Origin: Candidatus Eiseniibacteriota bacterium | GTDB lineage: Bacteria; Eisenbacteria; RBG-16-71-46 | Reading direction: 5' to 3' | NCBI GenBank assembly: GCA_016178725.1 | Contig: JACOSV010000044.1 | Location: 1-62,621 of the forward strand | DNA: 62,621 nucleotides | Shown here: piece after piece, positions 1 through 7,322 of the stretch | Layout of the letters: the number at the start of each line of letters is the position of its first letter | How positions within the stretch are numbered: the stretch's first letter is position 1 | The notes under the pieces: generated by a model | Database searches by the model: none | The model's input: the letters and a program-made list of their open reading frames with translations, nothing else | Told to the model about the DNA's origin: nothing | Made by a program: the position numbers and the translations under genes

Positions 1-848
1 GCGGCCAGGAGAGCATGAGCACCGCCCCGCACTATTTGTTCAGCGGCCGCACCGGTCAGAAACTCGGCGACACGACGTTGCGCTACGGCGCGGTGCTCGA
101 CGGACTGTGGTGCTCGTTCAACGACTGCCACATGATCGAGCTCGCGCAGTACACGTTCGAGAAGGCGGGGCTGACGCGTGAGGAGCTCGACGCGTTCTCG
201 GCGGCGAGCCACCGGAAGGCGGCGGCGGCGTGGGCGGCGTGCCACTTCTCGAAGGAGGTCACGCCGGTCTCGATCCCGCAGCGGAAAGGCGATCCGATCG
301 TGATCGCGAAGGACGAGTCCATCCGCCCCGACACGACCGCCGAAGGGCTCGCGAAGCTCGGTCCGGTGACGCGCGACAAGGGCGGCGCGATCACGGCAGG
401 CAACGCGCCGGGCCTGAACGACGGCGGCGCGGCGCTGGTGCTGATGAGCGGCGAGCGCGTGAAGGCGACCGGGGCGAAGCCGCTCGCCCGCGTCGTCTCG
501 TACGCGACCGGCGGCGGCGATCCCAAGGACCTGTTCTTCGCGCCGATCGACGCGGTCGAGAAGCTGATGAAACGCATGGGCGTCGCGATCGGCCACTTCG
601 ACCTGATCGAGGCCAACGAGGCGTTCGCCGCGCAGGCGCTCGCCGACGGCAAGGCGCTGGGCTGGGACTGGGACCGCGTCAACGTGAACGGCGGCGCGGT
701 GGCGCTCGGCCACCCGATCGGCGCTTCGGGCGCGCGCGTGCTGGTGACGCTGATCCACGCGCTCGAGCAGCGCGGCAAGACGACCGGACTCGCGACGCTC
801 TGCCTCGGCGGCGGCAACGCGGTCGCGCTGGCGGTGGAGCGCGTGTGA
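1..848 (+). CDS. Thiolase (acetyl-CoA C-acyltransferase), 5'-truncated
   Basis: Thiolase that condenses or cleaves acyl-CoA, the last step of beta-oxidation. The frame is open to the window edge: codons from position 3 read GQESMSTAP, the conserved stretch just after the nucleophilic cysteine, so the ATG at 15 is internal and the first third of the gene lies outside. The remaining part has NEAFAAQ, the [17 protein letters not shown] block with the active-site histidine, and the C-terminal CLGGG loop carrying the second catalytic cysteine. The stop is 16 nt before the 3-hydroxyacyl-CoA dehydrogenase gene, so the two very probably share an operon. Substrate chain length cannot be read from the sequence. 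Confidence 0.95.
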   Translation, partial: GQESMSTAPHYLFSGRTGQKLGDTTLRYGAVLDGLWCSFNDCHMIELAQYTFEKAGLTREELDAFSAASHRKAAAAWAACHFSKEVTPVSIPQRKGDPIVIAKDESIRPDTTAEGLAKLGPVTRDKGGAITAGNAPGLNDGGAALVLMSGERVKATGAKPLARVVSYATGGGDPKDLFFAPIDAVEKLMKRMGVAIGHFDLIEANEAFAAQALADGKALGWDWDRVNVNGGAVALGHPIGASGARVLVTLIHALEQRGKTTGLATLCLGGGNAVALAVERV

Positions 849-864
849 TCCGTCGGGGGCGCGC

Positions 865-1758
865 ATGACCACCGAGGCCGCCGCCGTCGCCGCCGGCCCG
901 TCCGCCGCCGTCACGAAGGTCGGTGTCGTCGGCGGCGGCACGATGGGCAACGGCATCGCCCAGACGTTCGCCGCGGCGGGATTCGACGTCGAGCTGATCG
1001 ACGTGAGCCCGGCGTTCATCGAGCGCGCGCTCGCGACGATCGGCAGAAACCTCGAGCGCGTGGCCAGGAAGCAGGAGTGGCCCGCCGACCAGGCGCCCGC
1101 GATCCTGAAGCGCGTCCACGGCGGCACGAACCTCGACGCCGCGCGCGACTGCACGGTGGTGGTCGAGGCCGTGAGCGAGACGTTCGCGCTCAAGCAGCAG
1201 GTGTTCGAGACGCTCGATCGCGTCGCGCCGCAGGGCGCGGTGCTCGCGACCAACACGTCGAGCATCTCGATCACCGAGATCGCCGCCGTGACGAAGCGCC
1301 CCGACCGCGTGATCGGCATGCATTTCATGAACCCCGTGCCCGTGATGCCGCTGGTCGAGATCATCCGCGGCCTCGCGACCAGCGACGCGACGTGCGCGAT
1401 CGTGATGGATCTGGCGAAGCGGCTCGGCAAGACGCCGGTCGAGGTGAACGATTACCCCGGCTTCGTCTCGAACCGCATCCTGATGCCGATGATCAACGAG
1501 GCCGCGTTCTGCCTGATGGAAGGCGTGGCGACCCGCGAGGCGATCGACACGGTGATGAAGCTCGGCATGAACCATCCGATGGGCCCGCTCGCGCTCGCGG
1601 ACTTGATCGGCCTCGACACGTGCTTGAGCATCATGGAGGTGCTGCATGCGGGCCTGGGCGACGACAAGTACCGCCCGTGCCCGCTGCTGCGCCGCATGGT
1701 GAAAGCGGGGCACCTCGGTCGGAAGACCGGCCGCGGGTTCTTCGAGTACGCCGGCTGA
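865..1758 (+). CDS. hbd: 3-hydroxybutyryl-CoA dehydrogenase
   Basis: NAD-dependent oxidation of 3-hydroxyacyl-CoA to 3-ketoacyl-CoA, feeding the thiolase upstream. It is a single-function 297-aa enzyme of the usual size. The Rossmann nucleotide-binding motif [10 protein letters not shown] is near residue 25, the HFMNP active-site motif near 155, and the C-terminal domain ends with [11 protein letters not shown], typical of the family. A roughly 15-residue Ala-rich N-terminal extension precedes the Rossmann strand, so a slightly later start is possible. The stop lies one base before the ATG of the acyl-CoA dehydrogenase, showing operon organisation. Confidence 0.95.
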   Translation: MTTEAAAVAAGPSAAVTKVGVVGGGTMGNGIAQTFAAAGFDVELIDVSPAFIERALATIGRNLERVARKQEWPADQAPAILKRVHGGTNLDAARDCTVVVEAVSETFALKQQVFETLDRVAPQGAVLATNTSSISITEIAAVTKRPDRVIGMHFMNPVPVMPLVEIIRGLATSDATCAIVMDLAKRLGKTPVEVNDYPGFVSNRILMPMINEAAFCLMEGVATREAIDTVMKLGMNHPMGPLALADLIGLDTCLSIMEVLHAGLGDDKYRPCPLLRRMVKAGHLGRKTGRGFFEYAG

Positions 1759-1759
1759 C

Positions 1760-2953
1760 ATGAACGCGGAGACGCTCGCGCCGACCGCGACCGGCATGGC
1801 GTTCGACCTCTCCGAGGACCAGCAGGCGGTCCGCGAGATGGTGCGCGATTTCGCTGAGCGCGAGATCCGCCCGGTCGCGCAGACGATCGACGAGACGCAC
1901 GAGTTCCCGGCCGCGACCGTGAAGCAGATGGCCGAGCTGGGGCTGATGGGCATGTTCGTGCCCGAGACGTACGGCGGCGCCGGGATGGACTACGTCTCGT
2001 ACGCGATCGCGATCGAAGAGCTGTCGCGCGTGTGCGCGAGCCACGGCGTGATCGCCTCGGCCCACAACTCGCTCGTCTGCTATCCGATCCTCACGTACGG
2101 CAGCGAGGCGCAGAAGCAGAAGTACCTCGCGCCGCTCGCGCGCGGCGAGGCGATCGGCGCCTATTGCCTGACCGAGCCCAACGCCGGCAGCAACGCCGCC
2201 AACCAGCAGGCCACGGCGGCCGCCGAAGGCGACGCGTTCGTGCTCAACGGCACGAAGCTGTTCGTCACCAACGCCGGACCGGCGGCGACGTTCGTCGTCT
2301 ACGCCGCGACCGATCGCGCGCTCGGGCCCAAGGGCATCTCGGCGTTCATCGTCGACGCCGCGACACCCGGCGTCACGAAGAGCAAGAAGGAGAAGAAGCT
2401 CGGCATCCACGCCTCGGACACGCGCGAGATCGTGTTCGCGAACGCGCGCGTGCCGAAGGCAAACCTCCTCGGCGAGCTCAACAAGGGCTACACCGTCGCG
2501 CTCGCGACGCTCGGCGGCGGCCGCATCGGCATCGCCGCGCAGGCGCTCGGCATCGCGCAGGCCTCGATCGAGGCCGCGGTCCGGTACGCCGGCGAGCGCC
2601 GCCAGTTCGACCGCGTGATCGGCGAGTTCGACGCGATCCGCCACATGCTCGCCGACATGGCGATCGAGGTGGATACGGCGCGGCTGCTCGTCTATCAGGC
2701 GTCGTGGCTCCGCGACCAGGGGCGTCCGCACGTCAAGGAGGCCTCGCTTGCCAAGTGGCACGCGTCCGAGGCCGCGACGCGTTGCGCGCACATGGCGATC
2801 CAGGTGCACGGCGGCTACGGCTACTTGAGCGAGTTCAACGTCGAGCGCTACTGGCGCGACGCGCGCATCACCGAGATCTACGAGGGCACCACCGAGGTGC
2901 AGAAGATGGTGGTGGCCGGACAGGTGCTGAAGGACCATCTGCGTCCGGCCTAG
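1760..2953 (+). CDS. Acyl-CoA dehydrogenase (short-chain type)
   Basis: FAD-dependent alpha,beta-dehydrogenation of acyl-CoA thioesters, passing electrons to electron-transfer flavoprotein. At 397 aa it has the full ACAD layout: N-terminal helical domain, the FAD-contacting TEPNAGSNA motif, a middle beta domain, and the C-terminal domain with IQVHGGYGY and the segment EIYEGTTEVQ, where the catalytic glutamate of the short-chain/butyryl group lies. It is the third gene of the beta-oxidation cluster. The exact substrate (butyryl, isobutyryl or 2-methylbutyryl) is open; presence of two different ACADs suggests more than one acyl group or branched-chain amino acid breakdown. Confidence 0.95.
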   Translation: MNAETLAPTATGMAFDLSEDQQAVREMVRDFAEREIRPVAQTIDETHEFPAATVKQMAELGLMGMFVPETYGGAGMDYVSYAIAIEELSRVCASHGVIASAHNSLVCYPILTYGSEAQKQKYLAPLARGEAIGAYCLTEPNAGSNAANQQATAAAEGDAFVLNGTKLFVTNAGPAATFVVYAATDRALGPKGISAFIVDAATPGVTKSKKEKKLGIHASDTREIVFANARVPKANLLGELNKGYTVALATLGGGRIGIAAQALGIAQASIEAAVRYAGERRQFDRVIGEFDAIRHMLADMAIEVDTARLLVYQASWLRDQGRPHVKEASLAKWHASEAATRCAHMAIQVHGGYGYLSEFNVERYWRDARITEIYEGTTEVQKMVVAGQVLKDHLRPA

Positions 2954-2983
2954 CCGGGCGCCATTCATCGGAGGAACGACTCG

Positions 2984-3367
2984 ATGCTGCGTCCCGTACG
3001 ACCGGTCGCGCTGGTGATCCTCACCGCCTGCATGCTCTATCCCGGCGTCGGCTATCTCTATCAGGGGCTCTACCCGTTCTTCACCGGCGAGTGGTTTGCG
3101 CTCGTCGGTCAGCAGGGTCCGTGGATGGATCTCGCGCGCCCGCTCGGCCTGCCGCTGGTCGCGGTGTCGCTCGCCAAGGCGGCGCTCGGCGGCGCCTGGC
3201 TCGCCGGCGTGCTCGGGCTCTGGGCGGGCGACGGCCGCGCGACGCCGCTCGTGCTGCTCGCCGCGGTCGGCTCGCTGCTCTATCCGGGCGGCGGAATGGT
3301 GATGGGGGTGATCGCGCTCCTCTGCCTCACGTTCTTCCGCGAGCGCTCGGACGCCGTCCCGGCCTGA
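2984..3367 (+). CDS. Small membrane protein of unknown function
   Basis: I do not recognise this 127-aa protein. It is strongly hydrophobic, with about three membrane spans (roughly residues 7-27, 52-76 and 86-112) and only short loops, the first carrying an aromatic-rich stretch (YLYQGLYPFF). It sits between two acyl-CoA dehydrogenase genes, 30 nt after the first and 4 nt before the second, and a clear ribosome site (GGAGGAACGACTCG) precedes the ATG. The context suggests co-transcription with the oxidation genes, but no role in them can be deduced. No cysteine or histidine motif suggests a redox job. Confidence 0.8.
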   Translation: MLRPVRPVALVILTACMLYPGVGYLYQGLYPFFTGEWFALVGQQGPWMDLARPLGLPLVAVSLAKAALGGAWLAGVLGLWAGDGRATPLVLLAAVGSLLYPGGGMVMGVIALLCLTFFRERSDAVPA

Positions 3368-3371
3368 TCCG

Positions 3372-4523
3372 ATGCGGTACGACCTCTCCGACGATCAGAT
3401 CCTGATCCGCGACACGGTGCGGACGCTGTGCCGCGCCGAGTTCGCGCCCCACGCCGAGCGCTGGGACCGCGAGGCGATCGTGCCGCGCGAGGCGGTCGCC
3501 AAGCTCGCCGAGCACGGGTTCCTCGGCATGGCGATCCCGGAGGAGTGGGGCGGCGTCGGCTACGACGCGAGGACGGTGGCGCTCGTGATCGAGGAGATCG
3601 CGCGCGTCTCGGCGGCGCTCGCGATCATGGTCTCGGTGCACAACTCGGTCGGCGCGGTGCCCGTGCTGCGCTATGGCACCGAGGAGCAGAAGCGGCGCTT
3701 CCTGCCCCGGCTCGTGTCGAAGGAGTTGAGCGCGTTCTCGATCTCGGAGCCCGACGCGGGCTCGGACGCCGGTCACTTGCATGCGACCGCGGTCAGGAAG
3801 GATGGCGGTTACGTCCTCAACGGGCGCAAGAACTGGGTGACGAACGGCGAGCAGGCCGGCCTCTACCTGATCTTCGCGCGCACGAACAAGGAGATCGGCA
3901 ACAAGGGCATCTCGGCGTTCGTCGTCGAGAGCGGCGCGCCCGGCCTGATCGTCGGCAAGGCCGAGGACAAGATGGGGCTGCGCGGCTCGGACACGGTGTC
4001 GCTCACGCTGCAGGATCTCGAGGTGCCGGTCGAGCAGCGGCTCGGCGCCGAGGGCGACGGATTCCGGATCGCCTTGAGCGCCCTCGATGCCGGGCGGATC
4101 GGCGTGGGCGCCCAGTCGCTGGGCGTGGCGATCGCGGCGTTCGAAGAGGCGGTCGCGTACGCGCAGCAGCGGCAGGCGTTCGGTCAGCCGCTCGCGAAGA
4201 TCCAGGCGATCCAGTTCAAGCTCGCCGAGATGGAACGCCGCATCCAGTGCGCGCGGCTCCTGATCCAGCGCGCCGCGTGGCTCAAGGACGCGGGGCGCCC
4301 GTTCGCGCGCGAGGCGTCGATGGCCAAGCTCTACGCGAGCGAGGCCGCGACATGGATCACGCATCAGGCGATCCAGGTGCACGGCGGCTACGGCTACGTG
4401 AAGGAGTACGCGGTCGAGCGCTACTACCGCGACGCGCGGGTGATGGAGATCTACGAGGGCACGAGCGAGATCCAGCGGCTCGTGATCGCGCGCAGCCTGC
4501 TCAAGGACGGCGTCGCGGTCTAA
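3372..4523 (+). CDS. Acyl-CoA dehydrogenase, second copy
   Basis: Second flavin-dependent acyl-CoA dehydrogenase of the cluster, 383 aa. It shows SEPDAGSDA in the FAD region, the IQVHGGYGY signature and the EIYEGTSEIQ segment with the catalytic glutamate. It is clearly a paralogue of the gene at 1760-2953 but diverged, so the pair probably divides acyl-CoA substrates. The start ATG is 5 nt after the membrane-protein stop, and the protein begins directly with the conserved YDLSDDQ region, which supports this start. It is the last gene of the cluster; a GC-rich hairpin follows at once. Confidence 0.94.
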   Translation: MRYDLSDDQILIRDTVRTLCRAEFAPHAERWDREAIVPREAVAKLAEHGFLGMAIPEEWGGVGYDARTVALVIEEIARVSAALAIMVSVHNSVGAVPVLRYGTEEQKRRFLPRLVSKELSAFSISEPDAGSDAGHLHATAVRKDGGYVLNGRKNWVTNGEQAGLYLIFARTNKEIGNKGISAFVVESGAPGLIVGKAEDKMGLRGSDTVSLTLQDLEVPVEQRLGAEGDGFRIALSALDAGRIGVGAQSLGVAIAAFEEAVAYAQQRQAFGQPLAKIQAIQFKLAEMERRIQCARLLIQRAAWLKDAGRPFAREASMAKLYASEAATWITHQAIQVHGGYGYVKEYAVERYYRDARVMEIYEGTSEIQRLVIARSLLKDGVAV

Positions 4524-4526
4524 TCG

Positions 4527-4550
4527 GCGCCGCGCGACGTGCCGCGGCGC
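4527..4550 (+). terminator. Hairpin after the acyl-CoA oxidation cluster
   Basis: A perfect 8-bp inverted repeat (GCGCCGCG / CGCGGCGC) with an 8-nt loop begins 3 nt after the stop codon. There is no T tract, so it would be an atypical or Rho-assisted terminator, or an RNA 3'-end stabiliser. Confidence 0.45.
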
Positions 4551-4879
4551 GTTCCGCAGGTCATTTCCGCATTCACGCTCGGGATTCCGCGAAGCGCTGC
4601 GGGCACAGGCGGCGAGCCACGTGCGCCGCTCGTGCGCCAAACGCAGCATCCGCACGCGCATGCGGCGCACGGTGCTCGCGAAAGCCGCGTGGCATCTGCC
4701 ATGCAATGACACCGCATTGATCTGCGCCCTCCGCACAGGCTGATTCCGGGCAGCTTCGAGCTCCCGGCAGCGTGCGTCCGCCGCGGACCGGCGATGCGCC
4801 ACCGGGGTCCGGCACGGAACGGACCTCGGTGACGCGCGCATTCATGACGTGAGTCGCCTTGCAGTCCAGTCGGCGAGTC
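4551..4879. other. Non-coding gap between convergent genes
   Basis: About 330 nt between the hairpin after the acyl-CoA dehydrogenase and the stop of the convergent lipoprotein gene. Open frames here lack protein-like composition and are shadows of the GC-rich sequence. I see no tRNA-like cloverleaf and no repeat array, and nothing else I can name. Confidence 0.5.
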
Positions 4880-5611
4880 TCAATAGATGCCGGGCGGGGC
4901 CGCGCAAGTATCCTTCGGGCGGGGCGGCTGCTTGAAGATCTCGTGGATGACGAGCACGTCGAGGCCGAGCCCCACGATCGTTCCGACCATGCGAAAGGCG
5001 GCGAGATCCCGTTCGACGTGCGCGATGCGATCGAGAGGGATCGCCAGCGTCCCGTCCTTGACCTCGATCAGCGCCACGGTCCGCAGCGGGAGCTGGCCGA
5101 GACTGTCGCGGTGCCCGAGCGTCGCCGCCGCCAGCACGAGATCCGGGCCGCGCAGCGAATCGAATTCCGAGTAGCGGACGGTCACGGGCGCGCCGTCGCC
5201 GGCGGATGACACGAGAACGCCGCCGAGGACGAAGGCCGCGAAGCGACCGCTGCGCGGGTCACCCGGGCCCTGGAGCGTGATCGAATCCCCGATCCCCGGG
5301 ACGCGTCCGACCAATGCGAACGGCCGCCACTGGGCGTAGCGCGTTTCGTACTCGGGGGCCGACTGATCACGCACGCCGAGCAGCGTTCCCCTGCGCGTCC
5401 CGCCGTCGCGCAACGCGAGCTCGACGACGGCGCCGCGCCTCAACGTGACCAGTGTCCCGGGATCGCGGGAGCGACCCAGCTGGTGATCGAGACGGGCGCC
5501 TGCGCTGTAGCCCGCGGCCGTGCAGCCGCTCGTGTCGAGTGCGAAGACGAGCCCGAGAAGCATCGCCACGAGGTATGCGCGGCCACGGCCCGACAACATC
5601 GCTCCGCTCAT
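4880..5611 (-). CDS. Predicted lipoprotein of unknown function
   Basis: A 243-aa exported protein. The start at 5611 is chosen because the residues that follow form a signal peptide (hydrophobic LVAMLLGLVFAL, then DTSGC resembling a lipobox), while the same frame further upstream reads as Arg-rich shadow over the ChrB gene. The mature part looks beta-rich, and near the C-terminus there is a hydrophobic segment (GTIVGLGLDVLVI) that could be a membrane span. I recognise no family. It starts 15 nt after the ChrB-domain gene stop, so the two are likely co-transcribed. Confidence 0.75.
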   Translation of the reverse strand: MSGAMLSGRGRAYLVAMLLGLVFALDTSGCTAAGYSAGARLDHQLGRSRDPGTLVTLRRGAVVELALRDGGTRRGTLLGVRDQSAPEYETRYAQWRPFALVGRVPGIGDSITLQGPGDPRSGRFAAFVLGGVLVSSAGDGAPVTVRYSEFDSLRGPDLVLAAATLGHRDSLGQLPLRTVALIEVKDGTLAIPLDRIAHVERDLAAFRMVGTIVGLGLDVLVIHEIFKQPPRPKDTCAAPPGIY

Positions 5612-5625
5612 CAACTGGGCGCCGG

Positions 5626-6063
5626 TCACGCCGCGGGCGTCGGCACCTGGCTCCGGCACCACGCGTAGAGCGCGTCGTAGACCGGCAGCTCGGCCTCGAG
5701 CTGGCGATGATCGTCGTCGTACACGAGGCCGAATCCGCGCGCGATCGCCTCGAGCCCGCGCGATTCGGGCGTCAGGTCCTTGGCCTGCGTGTCGGCGCCG
5801 CGCACGATGCGGGCGAGCGCGCGCAGCGCCGGATCGTCGAGCCGATACTTGTCGAGGATCGCGTCGAAGCTGCACGCGGCGCCGTGGTGGCCGAGCTCGA
5901 CGTCCGGGACGTCGTAGGGCGTGGCGCCTTCGCGCCGCGCGACGGCCACGACCTGATCCGCCGGCACGTAGAGGAACTCGGCCGCCGGGTCCACGAAGCG
6001 CCGGATCAGCCACGGGCAGGCGACACGGTCCACCTTGGGTCGTTCACGGGTGATCCACTTCAT
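5626..6063 (-). CDS. ChrB C-terminal domain protein (chromate resistance family)
   Basis: 145-aa protein matching the C-terminal domain of the chromate-resistance regulator ChrB: the opening WITRERPKVDRVACPWLIRR and the later GHHGAACSFDAIL block are hallmarks of that domain. The N-terminal regulatory half of full ChrB is missing, so this is the stand-alone form. Conserved Cys and His residues (ACPW, GHHGAAC) could bind a metal or oxyanion. No chromate pump ChrA is in the window, so a role in chromate resistance is not established. It leads a two-gene unit with the lipoprotein and is divergent from the DUF362 gene. Confidence 0.85.
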   Translation of the reverse strand: MKWITRERPKVDRVACPWLIRRFVDPAAEFLYVPADQVVAVARREGATPYDVPDVELGHHGAACSFDAILDKYRLDDPALRALARIVRGADTQAKDLTPESRGLEAIARGFGLVYDDDHRQLEAELPVYDALYAWCRSQVPTPAA

Positions 6064-6113
6064 GACGGACTCCCTCTTGGGCCTAGGTTCAGCGGGTCGG
6101 CGGCGGGGCCGAT

Positions 6114-6128
6114 GATTCTGCTAGAATC
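6114..6128 (+). promoter_or_regulatory. Extended -10 promoter overlapping a palindrome
   Basis: In the divergent region between the ChrB-domain and DUF362 genes, GATTCT-gct-AGAATC forms a 6-bp-arm palindrome. On the plus strand it contains TGC-TAGAAT (6119-6127), a 5/6 match to a -10 box with the extended TGn element; no -35 is visible, as expected for an extended -10. A regulator bound to the palindrome would block this promoter. Inferred from sequence only. Confidence 0.45.
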
Positions 6129-6197
6129 GTCGCCCGCAGTGATGACGTGAGCACTGTAGCGGCCGCGCGTCCCCCCGTCACCCGAGAGGCTTCACGG

Positions 6198-7322
6198 ATG
6201 TCGAAAGTCGCCGTTCTTCGCACCTCGCCCGAAACCGTCGTCGACGACTACGGACGCCTGATGGACCTCGCGGGCTACCGCGAGGCGCTGCCGTTCAGCG
6301 CCCAGACGTGCCTGCGCATCAACATCTCATGGCACGTCTACATGCCCGCCTGCTCGACCACGCCGTGGCAGATGCACGGCGTGATCGAGAAGATGAAGCG
6401 CGACGGCTACGACGTCTCGCGCGACCTGATCGCGGCCCAGAACGACACCGTGGTCGTGAGCTGCCGCGAAGGTACGGTGCGCAACCATCTCGCCCCGGTG
6501 CTCGAGCACTACCACGTGCCGATCCAGTACTTGAGCGAGCCGCCGACGGAATGGATCCGCTACGAGCCCAAGGGCAAGATGTTGGTGCTCGACCGCGTCT
6601 TCGAGAAGCAGGGCATCCAGATTCCGAAGATGCTCATGGGCAAGAACGTGATCCACATGCCCACGGTCAAGACGCACATCTTCACCGGCACGACCGGCGC
6701 GATGAAGAACGCGTTCGGCGGCCTGCTCAATCTCAACCGCCACTGGACGCACTCGGTGATCCACGAAACGCTCGTGGATCTGCTGCGCATCCAGAAGGAG
6801 ATCCATCCCGGCGTCTTCGCGGTGATGGACGGGACGATCGTCGGCGACGGGCCCGGCCCGCGCTGCATGCGCCCGCACGTCAAGAACTACATCCTCGCCT
6901 CGAGCGACTGCGTCGCGATCGACGCGATCGCGGCGAAGATGATGGGCTTCGATCCGATGACCGATCTCAAGTTCATCCGCCTCGCGCACGAGAACGGCCT
7001 CGGCGTCGGCAATCCGAGCGAGATCGAGATCGTCGGTGACGACATCAAGGACGTGAACTTCGGCTTCCGCGGCAGCCTGAACGAGAACACGCTCGCCTCG
7101 CGCGGACAGAAGATGATCTACTGGGGTCCGCTCAAGCCGCTCGAGAACTTCCTGCTCCGCTCGCCGATCGTGCCGTGGAGCTACTTCGCCTCGCGCCTCT
7201 ACCACGACGGTTTCTGGTACCCGACCAACGGCAAGCCGCGCGTGAAGAGCATCATGGCGACGCCGTGGGGCAAGCTGTTCCAGAACTACGGCGACCGCGC
7301 CGGAGTGTTCGCGGGGACGTAG
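6198..7322 (+). CDS. DUF362 domain-containing protein
   Basis: 374-aa protein of the DUF362 family: it contains the family-type stretch NVIHMPTVKTHIFTGTTGAMKN, followed by GGLLN and a region on a MDGTIVGDGPGP loop and SSDCVAIDAIAAKMMGFDP. Function of the family is not established; some members are linked to iron-sulfur proteins, but this one has no CxxC cluster. The start at 6198 is preferred over the in-frame GTG at 6147 because GAGAGG lies 9 nt upstream and MSKVAVLRT is a natural N-terminus. Its last 37 bp overlap the 3' end of the convergent DUF4838 gene. Confidence 0.88.
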   Translation: MSKVAVLRTSPETVVDDYGRLMDLAGYREALPFSAQTCLRINISWHVYMPACSTTPWQMHGVIEKMKRDGYDVSRDLIAAQNDTVVVSCREGTVRNHLAPVLEHYHVPIQYLSEPPTEWIRYEPKGKMLVLDRVFEKQGIQIPKMLMGKNVIHMPTVKTHIFTGTTGAMKNAFGGLLNLNRHWTHSVIHETLVDLLRIQKEIHPGVFAVMDGTIVGDGPGPRCMRPHVKNYILASSDCVAIDAIAAKMMGFDPMTDLKFIRLAHENGLGVGNPSEIEIVGDDIKDVNFGFRGSLNENTLASRGQKMIYWGPLKPLENFLLRSPIVPWSYFASRLYHDGFWYPTNGKPRVKSIMATPWGKLFQNYGDRAGVFAGT

